Shown one piece after another: positions 1 to 8,679 of a DNA stretch of 47,230 nt. Both the position numbers and the translations under genes were made by a program. The stretch is from NCBI GenBank assembly GCA_937891085.1, contig CALAEY010000032.1, forward strand, positions 1 to 47,230. The letters are read 5' to 3'. The notes below the pieces were generated by a model. The model was not told the DNA's origin and made no database searches. It saw only the letters and a program-made list of their open reading frames with translations. This stretch comes from an uncultured Prevotellaceae bacterium (GTDB lineage: Bacteria > Bacteroidota > Bacteroidia > Bacteroidales > Bacteroidaceae). How positions within the stretch are numbered: the first letter of the stretch is position 1; each line of letters begins with the position of its first letter.

Positions 1-84
1 CACTGTCGCCACAATCTCTTTCTTGTGGACATCCAAGCCGCAGCAGCGTTCTGCATACGGCTCAAACTCTACGTTCTTACTCAT
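1..84 (-). mobile_element. IS110-type transposase, 5' end only (cut by window edge)
   Basis: The minus strand from an ATG at 84 reads about 28 residues containing CGLDVHKKEIVATV. This is the hallmark N-terminus of IS110/IS1111-family transposases: the RuvC-like DEDD domain begins with a catalytic Asp in a G-[ML]-D-x-H-K context. The rest lies left of the window. A CAAAGGTA at 116-123, which reads TACCTTTG on the minus strand, is a plausible -7 box for it. IS110 elements often lack terminal inverted repeats, and I could not define the element end. The family call is good from the motif; whether the element is intact cannot be judged. Confidence 0.75.
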
Positions 85-198
85 ATCGTTCGCTCTTTAA
101 AGGGTTATGTGGCGACAAAGGTAGCTAAATTCCTGCAACTATGTGCAAGGTGCAACCCTTTTCATTCCCTTTGGCGAACTAAGTCGCTCATGTACGTT

Positions 199-381
199 TC
201 ATAACTTCTTGTATTTGATATAATGGTGTATGCTCAATGCAAAGAAAAAGCAGGCAGCTACTATATAAAGGCAGAAACGAAGCCGACAGGTATGCTCATC
301 TGCTATGAAAATCATCAGCACATTGATGAGTCCCAGTATCAGCCACACAAAGCCGTAATAGCCGTAATACCCTTTCTTCAT
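199..381 (-). CDS. Small two-helix membrane protein
   Basis: This is a 60-residue protein with a short basic, Tyr/Gly-rich start (MKKGYYGYYG). Two hydrophobic segments follow, at about residues 11-27 and 34-50, and the end is basic (IKYKKL). It should lie in the inner membrane with a short loop between the helices. It follows lgt on the same strand with about 30 bases between them, so it is probably co-transcribed. That gap is a heptamer tandem repeat. I do not recognise a family and assign no function. The start codon and hydrophobic pattern argue that it is real, but short membrane ORFs are easy to overcall. Confidence 0.5.
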   Translation of the reverse strand: MKKGYYGYYGFVWLILGLINVLMIFIADEHTCRLRFCLYIVAACFFFALSIHHYIKYKKL

Positions 382-392
382 TATACAATCTT

Positions 393-420
393 AATTGTGA
401 ATTGTCAATTGTCAATTCTC
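393..420. repeat. Heptamer tandem repeat (aattgtc-like, 4 units)
   Basis: Four consecutive 7-base units run aattgtg, aattgtc, aattgtc, aattctc. The last unit overlaps the final codons and stop of lgt. The array fills the gap between lgt and the small membrane protein. Heptamer arrays of other sequences occur at 1269, 32198, 41041 and 41091. Confidence 0.8.
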
Positions 421-1263
421 CTCCAGCACGTCCATCCTCATGCGCTTTCCCTTGTAGAAGAACATGAAATAAACACCAATAATCACCAACGGAACGCTCA
501 GCAGTTGTCCCATATTGAAGGTCATGCCTTGCTCGAAATCCACTTGATCTTCCTTCAGAAACTCGATGAAGAAGCGGAAAGTGAAAATAGCTGTGAGGCA
601 AAGTCCGAAGAAGAAACCACGCTTATAGGTTTTCAGCTTTTTATAGAGCACAACCATCACGATGAACAGCACGAAATAAGCTATAGCTTCATAGAGCTGT
701 GCAGGATGGCGAGGCACCATATCCACCCTTTCGAAGATGAAAGCCCAAGGCACATCTGTAGGCTTACCGATAATCTCTGAATTCATCAGGTTTGCCAATC
801 GGATGCAGCATGCGCAGATAGGCGTAGCAATTGCGATGATATCAAACACATCAAGGATGTGGAACTTATACTTGCGACAATAGAGTATCAAGGCTATCAT
901 CAAGCAGAGCGTACCTCCATGACTTGCAAGGCCTTGATAACCAATCCATTTCCAACCGCCACCAGGGAGGAATTTCACTGGAAGGAACATCTCCGCTACA
1001 TGATTCAGATAGTATTCGGGCTCATAGAAAAGGCAATGTCCCAAACGGGCACCAATGATCATGCCGAAGAAGCAATAGAAGAAAAGTGGATCGAACTTCT
1101 TCTCATCTATCTTGCGATCGATGTACTGCTGGCGCACCATGAGATACGAGAGTGCGATGCCTACTACCCACAGCAAACCGTAGTAGCGGATAGAGAAATT
1201 TCCAGCGATATTCAGAAACACTGGATCTGGATTCCAGTTGATGCTTAGTAAAAGTGGTTCCAT
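412..1263 (-). CDS. lgt: Prolipoprotein diacylglyceryl transferase
   Basis: Lgt transfers diacylglycerol from phosphatidylglycerol to the lipobox cysteine of prolipoproteins in the inner membrane, the first step of lipoprotein maturation. The 283-residue protein has about seven hydrophobic segments and the family motifs in order: RYYGLLWVVG near residue 26, GARLGHCLFYEP at 71-82, the GLASHGG loop at 111-117 with its conserved His, RLANLMNSEIIG starting at R155 (the Lgt signature Arg region), and RHPAQLYEA at 185-193. Length is typical. It follows ychF by 25 bases on the same strand, probably as one operon. The many lipoproteins in this window are its expected substrates. Confidence 0.96.
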   Translation of the reverse strand: MEPLLLSINWNPDPVFLNIAGNFSIRYYGLLWVVGIALSYLMVRQQYIDRKIDEKKFDPLFFYCFFGMIIGARLGHCLFYEPEYYLNHVAEMFLPVKFLPGGGWKWIGYQGLASHGGTLCLMIALILYCRKYKFHILDVFDIIAIATPICACCIRLANLMNSEIIGKPTDVPWAFIFERVDMVPRHPAQLYEAIAYFVLFIVMVVLYKKLKTYKRGFFFGLCLTAIFTFRFFIEFLKEDQVDFEQGMTFNMGQLLSVPLVIIGVYFMFFYKGKRMRMDVLEEN

Positions 1264-1268
1264 ATTCT

Positions 1269-1289
1269 AATTCTCAATTTTCAATTCTC
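1269..1289. repeat. Heptamer tandem repeat (aattctc-like, 3 units)
   Basis: Three 7-base units (aattctc, aattttc, aattctc) fill the 25-base gap between the end of ychF and the start of lgt. This is the same 7-base period seen at other gene borders in the window. Confidence 0.7.
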
Positions 1290-2392
1290 TACACGTTGAA
1301 TCTGAAGTGCATGATGTCTCCGTCTTGCACCACGTAGTCTTTTCCTTCCACATTCAGCTTACCAGCTTCACGTACAGCGGCTTCGCTGCCATAATGGATA
1401 TAGTCCTCATACTTAATGACTTCTGCACGGATAAAGCCCTTCTCAAAATCGGTATGAATGACCCCTGCACATTGCGGAGCCTTCCAACCTTTTCGATAGG
1501 TCCATGCCTTCACTTCCATCTCTCCAGCAGTGATGAAGGTTTCCAAATTCAGCATGTGGAAGGCGGTTTTCACCAAGCGGTTGACACCCGACTCCTCCAA
1601 GCCCAGTTCCTCGAGGAACATCTGGCGGTCTTCGTAAGTTTCCAGTTCTGCGATGTCAGCCTCCGTCTTCGCTGCAATCACCAGAATCTCAGCGTTTTCG
1701 TCTTTCACTGCTTCACGCACTTCATCTACATAATGGTTGCCTTTCACAGCACTCGCATCATCCACATTGCAGACATAAAGCACGGGCTTTGAAGTCAGCA
1801 GGAAGAGGTTCTTCGCAGCTGTTTGTTCGTCTTTGGTATCAAATTCCACCGTTCTGGCAGATTTTCCTTGTTCCAAAGCCTCCTTATATTTCAGCAGCAC
1901 GCCGTAAGTGAGTTTCGCCTCCTTATCGCCACCCGTAGTGGCCATCTTCTGCACCTTCTGAATGCGACTCTCGATGGTCTCTAAGTCCTTCAGTTGCAGC
2001 TCTGTATCAATGATTTCCTTGTCGCGCACAGGATTCACGCTCCCATCTACATGCGTCACATTGCCATCGTCGAAGCAGCGCAGCACATGGATGATGGCAT
2101 CTGTTTCGCGGATATTCGCTAGGAACTTATTTCCCAGACCTTCACCCTTACTGGCACCCTTCACCAATCCTGCGATGTCTACTATCTCCACAGTAGCCGG
2201 AACGATACGTCCTGGATGCACCAATTCTGCCAATTTGCCAAGTCGCTCATCAGGAACGGTGATCACTCCCACATTAGGTTCTATAGTGCAGAAAGGGAAA
2301 TTTGCTGCTTGTGCCTTTGCGCTAGAAAGGCAATTGAAAAGGGTCGATTTGCCCACGTTTGGCAAACCAACTATACCACATTGTAATGCCAT
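1289..2392 (-). CDS. ychF: Redox-regulated ATPase/GTPase YchF (Obg family)
   Basis: YchF/OLA1 is a universal ribosome-associated P-loop NTPase that prefers ATP and is linked to stress responses. The 367-residue protein begins MALQCGIVGLPNVGKST, with the Walker A at residues 9-17. It continues with the switch region DIAGLVKGAS and the unusual G4 motif NVDD in place of NKxD, which fits relaxed nucleotide choice. The C-terminal TGS domain ends with the usual YVVQDGDIMHFRFNV. Length is normal. Transcription probably starts at TATCTTTG (2419-2426, read on the minus strand), just inside a dispersed repeat. Confidence 0.97.
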   Translation of the reverse strand: MALQCGIVGLPNVGKSTLFNCLSSAKAQAANFPFCTIEPNVGVITVPDERLGKLAELVHPGRIVPATVEIVDIAGLVKGASKGEGLGNKFLANIRETDAIIHVLRCFDDGNVTHVDGSVNPVRDKEIIDTELQLKDLETIESRIQKVQKMATTGGDKEAKLTYGVLLKYKEALEQGKSARTVEFDTKDEQTAAKNLFLLTSKPVLYVCNVDDASAVKGNHYVDEVREAVKDENAEILVIAAKTEADIAELETYEDRQMFLEELGLEESGVNRLVKTAFHMLNLETFITAGEMEVKAWTYRKGWKAPQCAGVIHTDFEKGFIRAEVIKYEDYIHYGSEAAVREAGKLNVEGKDYVVQDGDIMHFRFNV

Positions 2393-2417
2393 ATTCAGTA
2401 TTTATTATTAATAATGT

Positions 2418-2527
2418 GCAAAGATAATGCAAGGCGAGCGGAATGCCAAATTTATTTGAGCATTTCCGAGCCGCAGCTTATCTTCACGAGCGAAGTGAGT
2501 AAAGATAATGCAAAACGAGACGGAATA
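2418..2527. repeat. Dispersed intergenic repeat upstream of ychF
   Basis: Two related blocks, aaagataatgcaaggcgagc and aaagataatgcaaaacgaga, flank an internal inverted repeat (cggaatgc ... gcatttccg) and the string cacgagcgaagtgag. This looks like a composite intergenic repeat type I associate with Bacteroidales genomes; that association is from memory. The first block supplies the likely -7 box of ychF. From about 2528 to 2736 I see only AT-rich sequence with no gene. Confidence 0.6.
2419..2426 (-). promoter_or_regulatory. -7 promoter box of ychF
   Basis: CAAAGATA on the plus strand reads TATCTTTG on the minus strand. This is a perfect match to the Bacteroidetes -7 element, 27 bases upstream of the ychF start. 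Confidence 0.55.
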
Positions 2528-2736
2528 CTAAATCTATAAAATGTTCCACGAATTCAAAATTGTTCTAATTCAGCTGTAAAAAACCCCTCGTTTGGAAAAA
2601 TTTACTCCTATGCGTAGAAAAACTATTTTCTTAGTTAGGAAAAAATTTTTTCCTCGTGAGAGAATAAATCCCCTCTGAAAAGGCATTTTTGGCATTGTTC
2701 TATTCTTTAGATTGAGGCGTGGAACAATCTAAAATA

Positions 2737-2768
2737 AAAAAGGCCAGAAACGAATGTTTCGACCTTTT
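2737..2768 (-). terminator. Terminator after the DUF3836 gene
   Basis: On the minus strand the hairpin runs aaaaggtcgaaac, loop attc, gtttctggccttttt and ends in a run of T. It lies 43 bases past the stop of the DUF3836 gene. Confidence 0.7.
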
Positions 2769-2810
2769 CAGATGTTTTAAAGAGTATAGATTATGATATG
2801 GTTGGGCATT

Positions 2811-3194
2811 TTAAAGATTAGGATTGTCGATAGTGATGGTCATTTCTGGCACCATAACGAACTCACCTTTCTTATTGTTCCACTTGTAGTATGTATTGGT
2901 GATGCTCTTGCCTTCGTAAGTAGAACGGATGCAGATGTCATTCACCCAAGCGTTCTTGTTGCTGTTCCACTTCATAGAAACTTCCTCGATGCGACGGTTC
3001 TGAGTATCGTACTGGTAAGAAATCTTCTGATAGTTGATCAAAGCACCGTCTTCATTCTTATAGACGGTCTGACTCATTACCAAGCCATTTACTTCTTCCG
3101 AGTTGTAAATCAAATTGTCACGGTTGTCGGCCATTGCGTTCATTCCGCATACCATCATGATGGTGCAGAGAATCATTGTCTTAAGTGTCTTCAT
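2811..3194 (-). CDS. DUF3836 family secreted protein
   Basis: This is a 127-residue exported protein. Residues 1-22 form a signal peptide ending MNAMA, cleaved before DNRDN. The mature part is rich in Asn, Tyr and Trp, with an alternating beta pattern (YQYDTQNRRIEEVSMKW, NTYYKWNNKKGEF), as in the small DUF3836 proteins found in Bacteroides and Prevotella. Function is unknown; it is likely periplasmic or surface-located. It stands alone between its own promoter and terminator, so it is probably a single-gene unit. The family call is from pattern memory. Confidence 0.75.
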   Translation of the reverse strand: MKTLKTMILCTIMMVCGMNAMADNRDNLIYNSEEVNGLVMSQTVYKNEDGALINYQKISYQYDTQNRRIEEVSMKWNSNKNAWVNDICIRSTYEGKSITNTYYKWNNKKGEFVMVPEMTITIDNPNL

Positions 3195-3254
3195 AACTTT
3201 ATCTTTTAATCTATTTGTTTACAATTTGTCAGCATTTATTCCTTAAATGCGGTG

Positions 3255-3284
3255 CAAATGTACGCACTATTTTGACACTAACAA
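3255..3284 (-). promoter_or_regulatory. Promoter of the DUF3836 gene
   Basis: Read on the minus strand, TTG (3284-3282) is followed 19 bases later by TACATTTG (3262-3255). This matches the Bacteroidetes -33/-7 arrangement, about 60 bases upstream of the start codon. Confidence 0.6.
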
Positions 3285-3366
3285 TAGAAAATGGAAAATA
3301 TTTTATCATAATGTCAGAATTCGGTTTCTCCTACCCTTTCCTAAATTTACTTTTTATGACAAAATG

Positions 3367-3393
3367 AAAGCTGGAAGTTGGTCTTCCAGCTTT
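3367..3393 (-). terminator. Terminator after polA
   Basis: An 11-bp stem, aaagctggaag / cttccagcttt, with a 5-base loop sits about 80 bases past the polA stop. It has T-rich sequence on both sides, so it may work in both directions. Confidence 0.7.
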
Positions 3394-3471
3394 TTTCTTT
3401 TCACGGAGCGATGCGCTTTAAACTTTCACTTAACTTTTGGATTGAAAGTTAAAAAATGCTAATACACCTTT

Positions 3472-6327
3472 TTAATGGGCTTCAAGCCAATTCTCTCCCC
3501 ATCCAAACTCCACTTTTAGAGGCACTTTCATGAGATAGGCGTGCTCCATCTCCTCACTTACAATTTTTTCTACCAGCGCTTTTTCTTCTGTTGGAACGCT
3601 GAAATTGAGCTCATCATGTACCTGCAGAAGCAACTTTGTTTTCAGATTGTTACTTTTCAGACGTTGATAGATACGTGCCATTGCCACCTTGATGATATCT
3701 GCAGCACTTCCCTGAATGGGCGCATTCACAGCATTTCGCTCCGCATAGCCGCGGACGGTGGCATTGTGGGAGTTGATATCTGGCAGGTAGCGTTTGCGGT
3801 GGAATACTGTTTCCACATAGCCATGCGCCTTGGCAAACTGCTTGCTCTTCTCGATGTAGTCTTGGATCTGCGGATAGGTCTCGAAATAGCCATCGATGAG
3901 TTCTTTGGCTTCCTTACGTTCCACGTTCATACGTTCTGCCAATCCGAAGACGGAAATGCCATAGATAATGCCAAAGTTGGCTGTTTTGGCCTTGCGGCGC
4001 ATGTCTTTCGTCACTTCCTCAATGGGCACCTTATATATTTTAGAGCTCGTAGAAACATGCACATCATACCCATGTTGGAAAGCCTCTATCATGTTGGCAT
4101 CGCCACTGAGATGCGCCATGATGCGCAGCTCTATCTGCGAATAGTCTGCAGAGAAGAATTCGCATCCAGGATCTGGAATAAAGGCCTTGCGTATCTCCTT
4201 GCCATCTTCATCGCGGATAGGGATGTTTTGCAAGTTGGGATCGCTGGAGCTTAAACGTCCTGTGGCGGTAACTGCCTGATTGAAAGAGGTATGTATGCGG
4301 CCCGTCTTAGGATTTATCAAGAGGGGTAGGGTATCTACATAAGTGCCGAGCAACTTCTTCAAGCCTCTGTAATCAAGGATTTTACCTACTATCTCATGCT
4401 TGTTGCGCAGACTTTGCAAGATTTCTTCATTGGTGACATACTGGCCAGTCTTGGTCTTCTTGGGTTTCTCCATCAGGTGCAGTTTGTCGAAGAGGATGTC
4501 GCCCACTTGCTTTGGCGAACTGATATTGAACTCCATGCCTGCCAATGCATAGATTTCATGCTCGATGTCCTCCATGCGCTTAGTGAATTGTACGGATGTC
4601 TGTTTCAGCGATTCTGTATCTATCAGCACACCATTGCTCTCCATATTGACTAGGACGGGTACCAGTGGCATCTCGATATTGTAGAAGAGGTCTTCAACAC
4701 CATACTTCTTCAGCTCCTCCTTCAAGATGCGGTAAAGTTTCAGAGTGACATCAGCATCCTCGCAGGCGTACTTATAGACATCTGCAGGATCAAGGTCGCG
4801 CATGTTCTTCTGGTTCTTTCCCTTCGGACCTATCAGTTCATCGATGTGGATAGTCTTATAGTGGAGGTAGATCTCTGCCAGATAATCCATATTGTGACGA
4901 AGTTCAGGTTGTAGGACATAGTGTGCCAGCATGGTGTCGAAGAGGGGACCTTTCACGTCTGCACCATATTGACTTAGTACAATCATGTCATACTTGATGT
5001 TTTGTCCAACTTTCAGAATATCCTCATTTTCGAAAAGTGGCTTGAAGGCTTCGACGATTTTGCGCGCTTCCTCCTCATTTGGAGGCACAGGTACATAGTA
5101 AGCACGATTCTCAGCCTCACTGAAACTCATACCCACCAATTCAGCCTTCATAGGCTCTGTATCGGTGGTCTCTGTATCTATTGCGACGATTTTTGCTGAC
5201 AAAAGTTTTTTCAAAATTTCGGCTCTTTTTTCCTCAGAATCAGCCAGTTGGTAGTCAAAATCCAGAAAATTTAAGCTCGTGAGAATCGAATTTTCGTCGT
5301 CGCCTTGCCCATCGGGCGGAAAAATCGCAAACAAATCGCCTTGAACGGGACCCTCTTTGGGGGTTTCTGAACTTTGTTGTTCAAAGAGCGGTCCTCCAAA
5401 AAGATCACCCATCGATGGTGCTGCAGAGGAAGAGGGTAGGGGAGTGCCCGCGTTTCTTTCTGCCACCTTATTATATAATGTGCGAAATTCCAATTCGCCG
5501 AATAGTCGTTTTATCTCTTCCAGATTTGGTGTTGCTGTTTTGAGGGCTTCCATATCAAGCTCTATAGGAACATCTCGTTTGATGGTTGCAAGGAAATAGG
5601 AAAGTTTGATCTTATCCACATTCTCCTCGACCTTTTTCTTTAGCGCCCCTTTCAGTTGATTTGTATGTGCCAACAATCCTTCTACACTTCCAAACTCAGC
5701 AATCAGTTTCTGTGCCGTTTTCTCTCCTACACCAGGACACCCAGGGATATTATCAGAAGCATCTCCCATCAATCCCAGGAAGTCGATCACTTGTTTGGTA
5801 TCCACGATGCCGAACTTTTCTTTCACTTCAGGAATGCCCATGACTTCGTATCCACCACTATGTTTTGGGCGATACATGAATACATTTTCGCTGACTAATT
5901 GGCCATAATCCTTGTCAGGTGTCAGCATATAAGTGGTGATGCCTTCTTTCCCCGCTTTTGTTGCCAAAGTGCCGATTACATCATCCGCTTCATAGCCTTT
6001 TACCTCTAAGATGGGGATATTATAGGCTTTGATTATCTCCTTGATTATAGGCACAGATTGGCGGATAACCTCTGGTGTCTCTTCTCTTTGAGCCTTGTAT
6101 TGCTCAAAAAGTTCATGACGGAAAGTAGGACCCGAAGGATCGAATGCAATACCTATATGTGTAGGTTTCTCCTTATTCAAGACTTCTTCCAGCGTGTTGA
6201 CAAAGCCCATAATGGCAGAGGTATTCATGCCTTTGGAGTTGATTCTGGGGCTTTTGATGAGGGCATAGTAAGCCCTATAGATGAGCGCATAGGCATCCAA
6301 AAGGAAAAGTTTATTGGCCGTTTTCAT
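3472..6327 (-). CDS. polA: DNA polymerase I
   Basis: This is the 951-residue DNA repair and primer-removal polymerase. The N-terminal 5' nuclease begins LFLLDAYALIYRAYYAL and includes GDASDNIPG and a helix-hairpin-helix GVGEKTAQKL. The middle 3'-5' exonuclease appears intact: DTETT near residue 380, GQNIKYD, and YACEDAD. The polymerase domain has motif A DYSQIELRIMAH near residue 729, an O-helix region RRKAKTANFGIIYG, and motif C QVHDE near residue 902. A Pro/Ser-rich linker with GDLFGGPLF joins the nuclease and exonuclease parts. The start MKTANKLF at 6327 is chosen because a longer reading to 6543 would run into the divergent ispB-like gene and has no family support. Confidence 0.97.
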   Translation of the reverse strand: MKTANKLFLLDAYALIYRAYYALIKSPRINSKGMNTSAIMGFVNTLEEVLNKEKPTHIGIAFDPSGPTFRHELFEQYKAQREETPEVIRQSVPIIKEIIKAYNIPILEVKGYEADDVIGTLATKAGKEGITTYMLTPDKDYGQLVSENVFMYRPKHSGGYEVMGIPEVKEKFGIVDTKQVIDFLGLMGDASDNIPGCPGVGEKTAQKLIAEFGSVEGLLAHTNQLKGALKKKVEENVDKIKLSYFLATIKRDVPIELDMEALKTATPNLEEIKRLFGELEFRTLYNKVAERNAGTPLPSSSAAPSMGDLFGGPLFEQQSSETPKEGPVQGDLFAIFPPDGQGDDENSILTSLNFLDFDYQLADSEEKRAEILKKLLSAKIVAIDTETTDTEPMKAELVGMSFSEAENRAYYVPVPPNEEEARKIVEAFKPLFENEDILKVGQNIKYDMIVLSQYGADVKGPLFDTMLAHYVLQPELRHNMDYLAEIYLHYKTIHIDELIGPKGKNQKNMRDLDPADVYKYACEDADVTLKLYRILKEELKKYGVEDLFYNIEMPLVPVLVNMESNGVLIDTESLKQTSVQFTKRMEDIEHEIYALAGMEFNISSPKQVGDILFDKLHLMEKPKKTKTGQYVTNEEILQSLRNKHEIVGKILDYRGLKKLLGTYVDTLPLLINPKTGRIHTSFNQAVTATGRLSSSDPNLQNIPIRDEDGKEIRKAFIPDPGCEFFSADYSQIELRIMAHLSGDANMIEAFQHGYDVHVSTSSKIYKVPIEEVTKDMRRKAKTANFGIIYGISVFGLAERMNVERKEAKELIDGYFETYPQIQDYIEKSKQFAKAHGYVETVFHRKRYLPDINSHNATVRGYAERNAVNAPIQGSAADIIKVAMARIYQRLKSNNLKTKLLLQVHDELNFSVPTEEKALVEKIVSEEMEHAYLMKVPLKVEFGWGENWLEAH

Positions 6328-6390
6328 CGTTGTAACATAATAATTCTTGGTAAAGTTACAAAAAATATGAGCATTTCCGACTTTTATTAT

Positions 6391-6398
6391 TACTTTTG
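6391..6398 (+). promoter_or_regulatory. -7 box of the polyprenyl synthase gene
   Basis: TACTTTTG matches TAnnTTTG and lies 20 bases before the ATG at 6418. No clear -33 TTG was found, so this is moderate evidence. Confidence 0.45.
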
Positions 6399-6417
6399 TA
6401 CCACTAAAAAGTTGTAC

Positions 6418-7395
6418 ATGGATTATAAGACCGTTATCTTGGCACCTATAAGTGAGGAAAGAGAGCGTTTTAAAACAATCTTCAATGACGCTCTGCATAG
6501 CTCCAACCCTCTGTTGAATGAGGTATTGGAGCATGTGCTGCATACCTCTGGCAAGAAGATGCGCCCGATGTTAGTGCTGCTGAGTGCTAAGCTCTTCGGA
6601 AAGGTGACGGAAAGTTCTATGCATGCTGCTATAGCGTTGGAACTACTTCACAATGCCAGTTTGGTGCACGATGATGTAGTGGATGAGAGCGATGAAAGGC
6701 GGGGAAAACCCTCTGTAAATGCTGCTTTTTCTAATAAATTGGCCGTTCTTTCGGGCGACTTTATACTCGCCACAGGCTTGTTGGAGGTGCATAAGACCAA
6801 AGACTTGAAAATCATGGAGATAGTCTTCAATCTTGGCAGGGATTTGGCAGACGGTGAGATCTTACAGCTTCATAATCAGATGGTAGAGGAGCATGTCTAT
6901 GAGATATACTTCGATGTGATTCGCAAGAAAACGGCTGTACTCTTTGAGGCATGTGCCTCTGTAGGAGCTATTTCAGGGGGTGCATCGGAAGCAGATGTCG
7001 AAGTGATGCGTCGTTTTGGTGAGTACATAGGTCTTTGCTTCCAAATCAAGGACGATATATTCGACTATATTTCTGATGCTAGGCAACTTGGTAAACCTGT
7101 TGGGAACGATATGCAAGAAGGAAAATTGACGCTTCCGGTGCTTTATGCCCTAAATAAGAAACAGGATGCAGAGGCACATCGCATAGCTGCTAAAGTGAAG
7201 GCTTGCAATGCGAGTGAAGAGGAGATTTCTTGGCTGATCAACTTTACGATAGGGGAGGGGGGTATCCAATATGCAGAATCCGTGATGGAGGACCTCCGTA
7301 CTAAAGCGCAGACGCTTTTGAAAGATATCCCAGATTCGGAAGTAAAAACAGCTTTGCTGGCTTATCTGGATTTTGTGATTTATAGAGAGAAATGA
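6418..7395 (+). CDS. ispB: Polyprenyl diphosphate synthase (octaprenyl/solanesyl type)
   Basis: This 325-residue all-trans prenyltransferase lengthens isoprenoid chains from isopentenyl diphosphate, most likely for the menaquinone side chain. The two Asp-rich, Mg-binding motifs are clear: HDDVVDESDERRG and IKDDIFDY. GKKMRPMLVLL, near the N-terminus, is the substrate-binding KxxRP-type region. The start MDYKTVIL at 6418 follows a -7 box; the open frame extends further upstream but only as antisense to polA. Chain length cannot be set from motifs alone, so the ispB symbol is by general similarity. Confidence 0.88.
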   Translation: MDYKTVILAPISEERERFKTIFNDALHSSNPLLNEVLEHVLHTSGKKMRPMLVLLSAKLFGKVTESSMHAAIALELLHNASLVHDDVVDESDERRGKPSVNAAFSNKLAVLSGDFILATGLLEVHKTKDLKIMEIVFNLGRDLADGEILQLHNQMVEEHVYEIYFDVIRKKTAVLFEACASVGAISGGASEADVEVMRRFGEYIGLCFQIKDDIFDYISDARQLGKPVGNDMQEGKLTLPVLYALNKKQDAEAHRIAAKVKACNASEEEISWLINFTIGEGGIQYAESVMEDLRTKAQTLLKDIPDSEVKTALLAYLDFVIYREK

Positions 7396-7399
7396 ATAA

Positions 7400-7426
7400 G
7401 GGGGAGCGTTAAACTCCCCCTTTTTT
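7400..7426 (+). terminator. Bidirectional terminator between ispB-like gene and deoC
   Basis: A perfect 7-bp G/C stem, gggggag / ctccccc, has a 7-base loop followed by six T. It lies between convergent genes; the minus strand also ends in a T-containing stretch. Confidence 0.85.
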
Positions 7427-7441
7427 GTTTATGTCATGCTA

Positions 7442-8353
7442 CTACCAAATCTTCACTTCCTCACCGAAAATATCACTCAGCAGGAAGTTGGCTAGACGAC
7501 TAGTACCCAGACGGAAATATTGTTTGGAAAGCCATTCTTCTCCAAGTACCTCCTTCACGATGGTGTAGTAAACCAGCGCATCGTGTACGTTGCTAATACC
7601 ACCAGCAGGTTTGAAACCAATCTTTCTGCCTGTCTTCTCATAGTACTCTTTTATGGCGTTGCACATCACATAGGCCGCTTCAGGAGTAGCGGAAATGCCT
7701 ATTTTCCCTGTAGAAGTCTTGATAAAATCAGCACCGGAATACATGGCAAGGACAGAGGCCTTCTTGATGTTCTCTGCGGTTTTAAGAGCGCCTGTCTCTA
7801 GGATCACTTTCAGAGTATGGTCATCGCCGCAGACATCGCGGATTTCTTCTATTTCGTCGCACATAGCCTCATAGTCGCCCGCAAGGAATTTGCCTACAGA
7901 CAGCACGATGTCTATCTCATCGGCTCCATCCTTGAGTGCCAGACTTGTCTCCACCATCTTCACTTCTGGGAAGGTCTGCGAAGAAGGGAAGCCTGCAGAT
8001 ACACAGGTGATATGTACATCCTCTACTTCCAAGGTATCTTTCACGATCTCTGCAAAGCATGGATATACACAGATAGAAGCCACGTTCTTCATATCGGGAT
8101 GCTCCTCATCGAAATTGTTGACTTTCTGTGTGAATTTCATCACACTTTCATCATTATCGGTCTCTTTGAGGGTAGTGAGGTCGATGCAGTGGAAAAGCAA
8201 TTTCTTCACTTCAAGGGTATCGTTTTCTTCCACTTTCTCTGCCAGCAGATTAGTGACCTCCTTCTTCACCTGCTCGTCATTGAGCTTATTGTCATACAAT
8301 GCCAAAGCCTGTTCATATTTGCTTTGTTCTTTCTTGATATTCAGTATCTCCAT
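7442..8353 (-). CDS. deoC: Deoxyribose-phosphate aldolase
   Basis: DeoC splits 2-deoxyribose 5-phosphate into glyceraldehyde 3-phosphate and acetaldehyde through a Schiff base. In the 303-residue TIM-barrel protein the Schiff-base Lys is in DFIKTSTGKIG near residue 212, and the second active-site Lys is in IGFKPAGGIS. KVILETGAL and DEIDIVLSVGKF are further family motifs. The start MEILNIKKEQSKYEQ at 8353 is chosen because it follows the preceding stop by one base; the extended frame overlaps the upstream gene. It is the last gene of the mnmG-apt-uvrC-dtd-mazG-like-deoC operon. An N-terminal helical extension makes it longer than E. coli DeoC. Confidence 0.95.
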   Translation of the reverse strand: MEILNIKKEQSKYEQALALYDNKLNDEQVKKEVTNLLAEKVEENDTLEVKKLLFHCIDLTTLKETDNDESVMKFTQKVNNFDEEHPDMKNVASICVYPCFAEIVKDTLEVEDVHITCVSAGFPSSQTFPEVKMVETSLALKDGADEIDIVLSVGKFLAGDYEAMCDEIEEIRDVCGDDHTLKVILETGALKTAENIKKASVLAMYSGADFIKTSTGKIGISATPEAAYVMCNAIKEYYEKTGRKIGFKPAGGISNVHDALVYYTIVKEVLGEEWLSKQYFRLGTSRLANFLLSDIFGEEVKIW

Positions 8354-8354
8354 A

Positions 8355-8678
8355 TTATTGCAGTTTAGAGTTGTTTTTATGTCTTTCCTTATCTCTGTTA
8401 GTCTTTTTCTCAATGGTCTTGCGGAAGGCTTCCGTGAGGTCTACCCCCGTTTGATTAGCCAGGCAGATAAGTACCCAAAGTACATCAGCCATTTCCTCTT
8501 CCATATTGTCTTTCTCGCCCGCCTTGAACGACTGATCACCGTATTTACGCGCCATGACACGTGCCAATTCGCCCACTTCTTCTGTGAGCACCGCCATGTT
8601 GGTAAGCTCGCTGAAGTAGCGTACTCCATAGGTTTTTATCCATGCGTCGACCGTTTTTTGAGCTTCTTCTATAGTCAT
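8355..8678 (-). CDS. MazG-like nucleotide pyrophosphohydrolase
   Basis: This 107-residue, single-domain all-alpha NTP pyrophosphohydrolase probably hydrolyses (d)NTPs or damaged nucleotides to monophosphates. Metal-binding motifs are LTEEVGELAR (EEVGE at 33-37) and the downstream EEEMADV at 60-66, the ExxE...ExxD arrangement of the MazG superfamily. The C-terminus is very basic (KKTNRDKERHKNN). It lies one base from dtd and one base from deoC, so translation is probably coupled. Placement beside a tRNA proofreader and a deoxynucleoside catabolic enzyme suits a housecleaning role. Confidence 0.88.
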   Translation of the reverse strand: MTIEEAQKTVDAWIKTYGVRYFSELTNMAVLTEEVGELARVMARKYGDQSFKAGEKDNMEEEMADVLWVLICLANQTGVDLTEAFRKTIEKKTNRDKERHKNNSKLQ

Positions 8679-8679
8679 A

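Noticed and set aside
3247..3462. 71-residue plus-strand frame
   Set aside because: It spans the DUF3836 promoter and the polA terminator, and has no sensible start signal or family.
6328..6543. 72-codon N-terminal extension of polA
   Set aside because: It overlaps the divergent prenyl synthase promoter and coding region, and family members start at MKTANKLF-like sequence.
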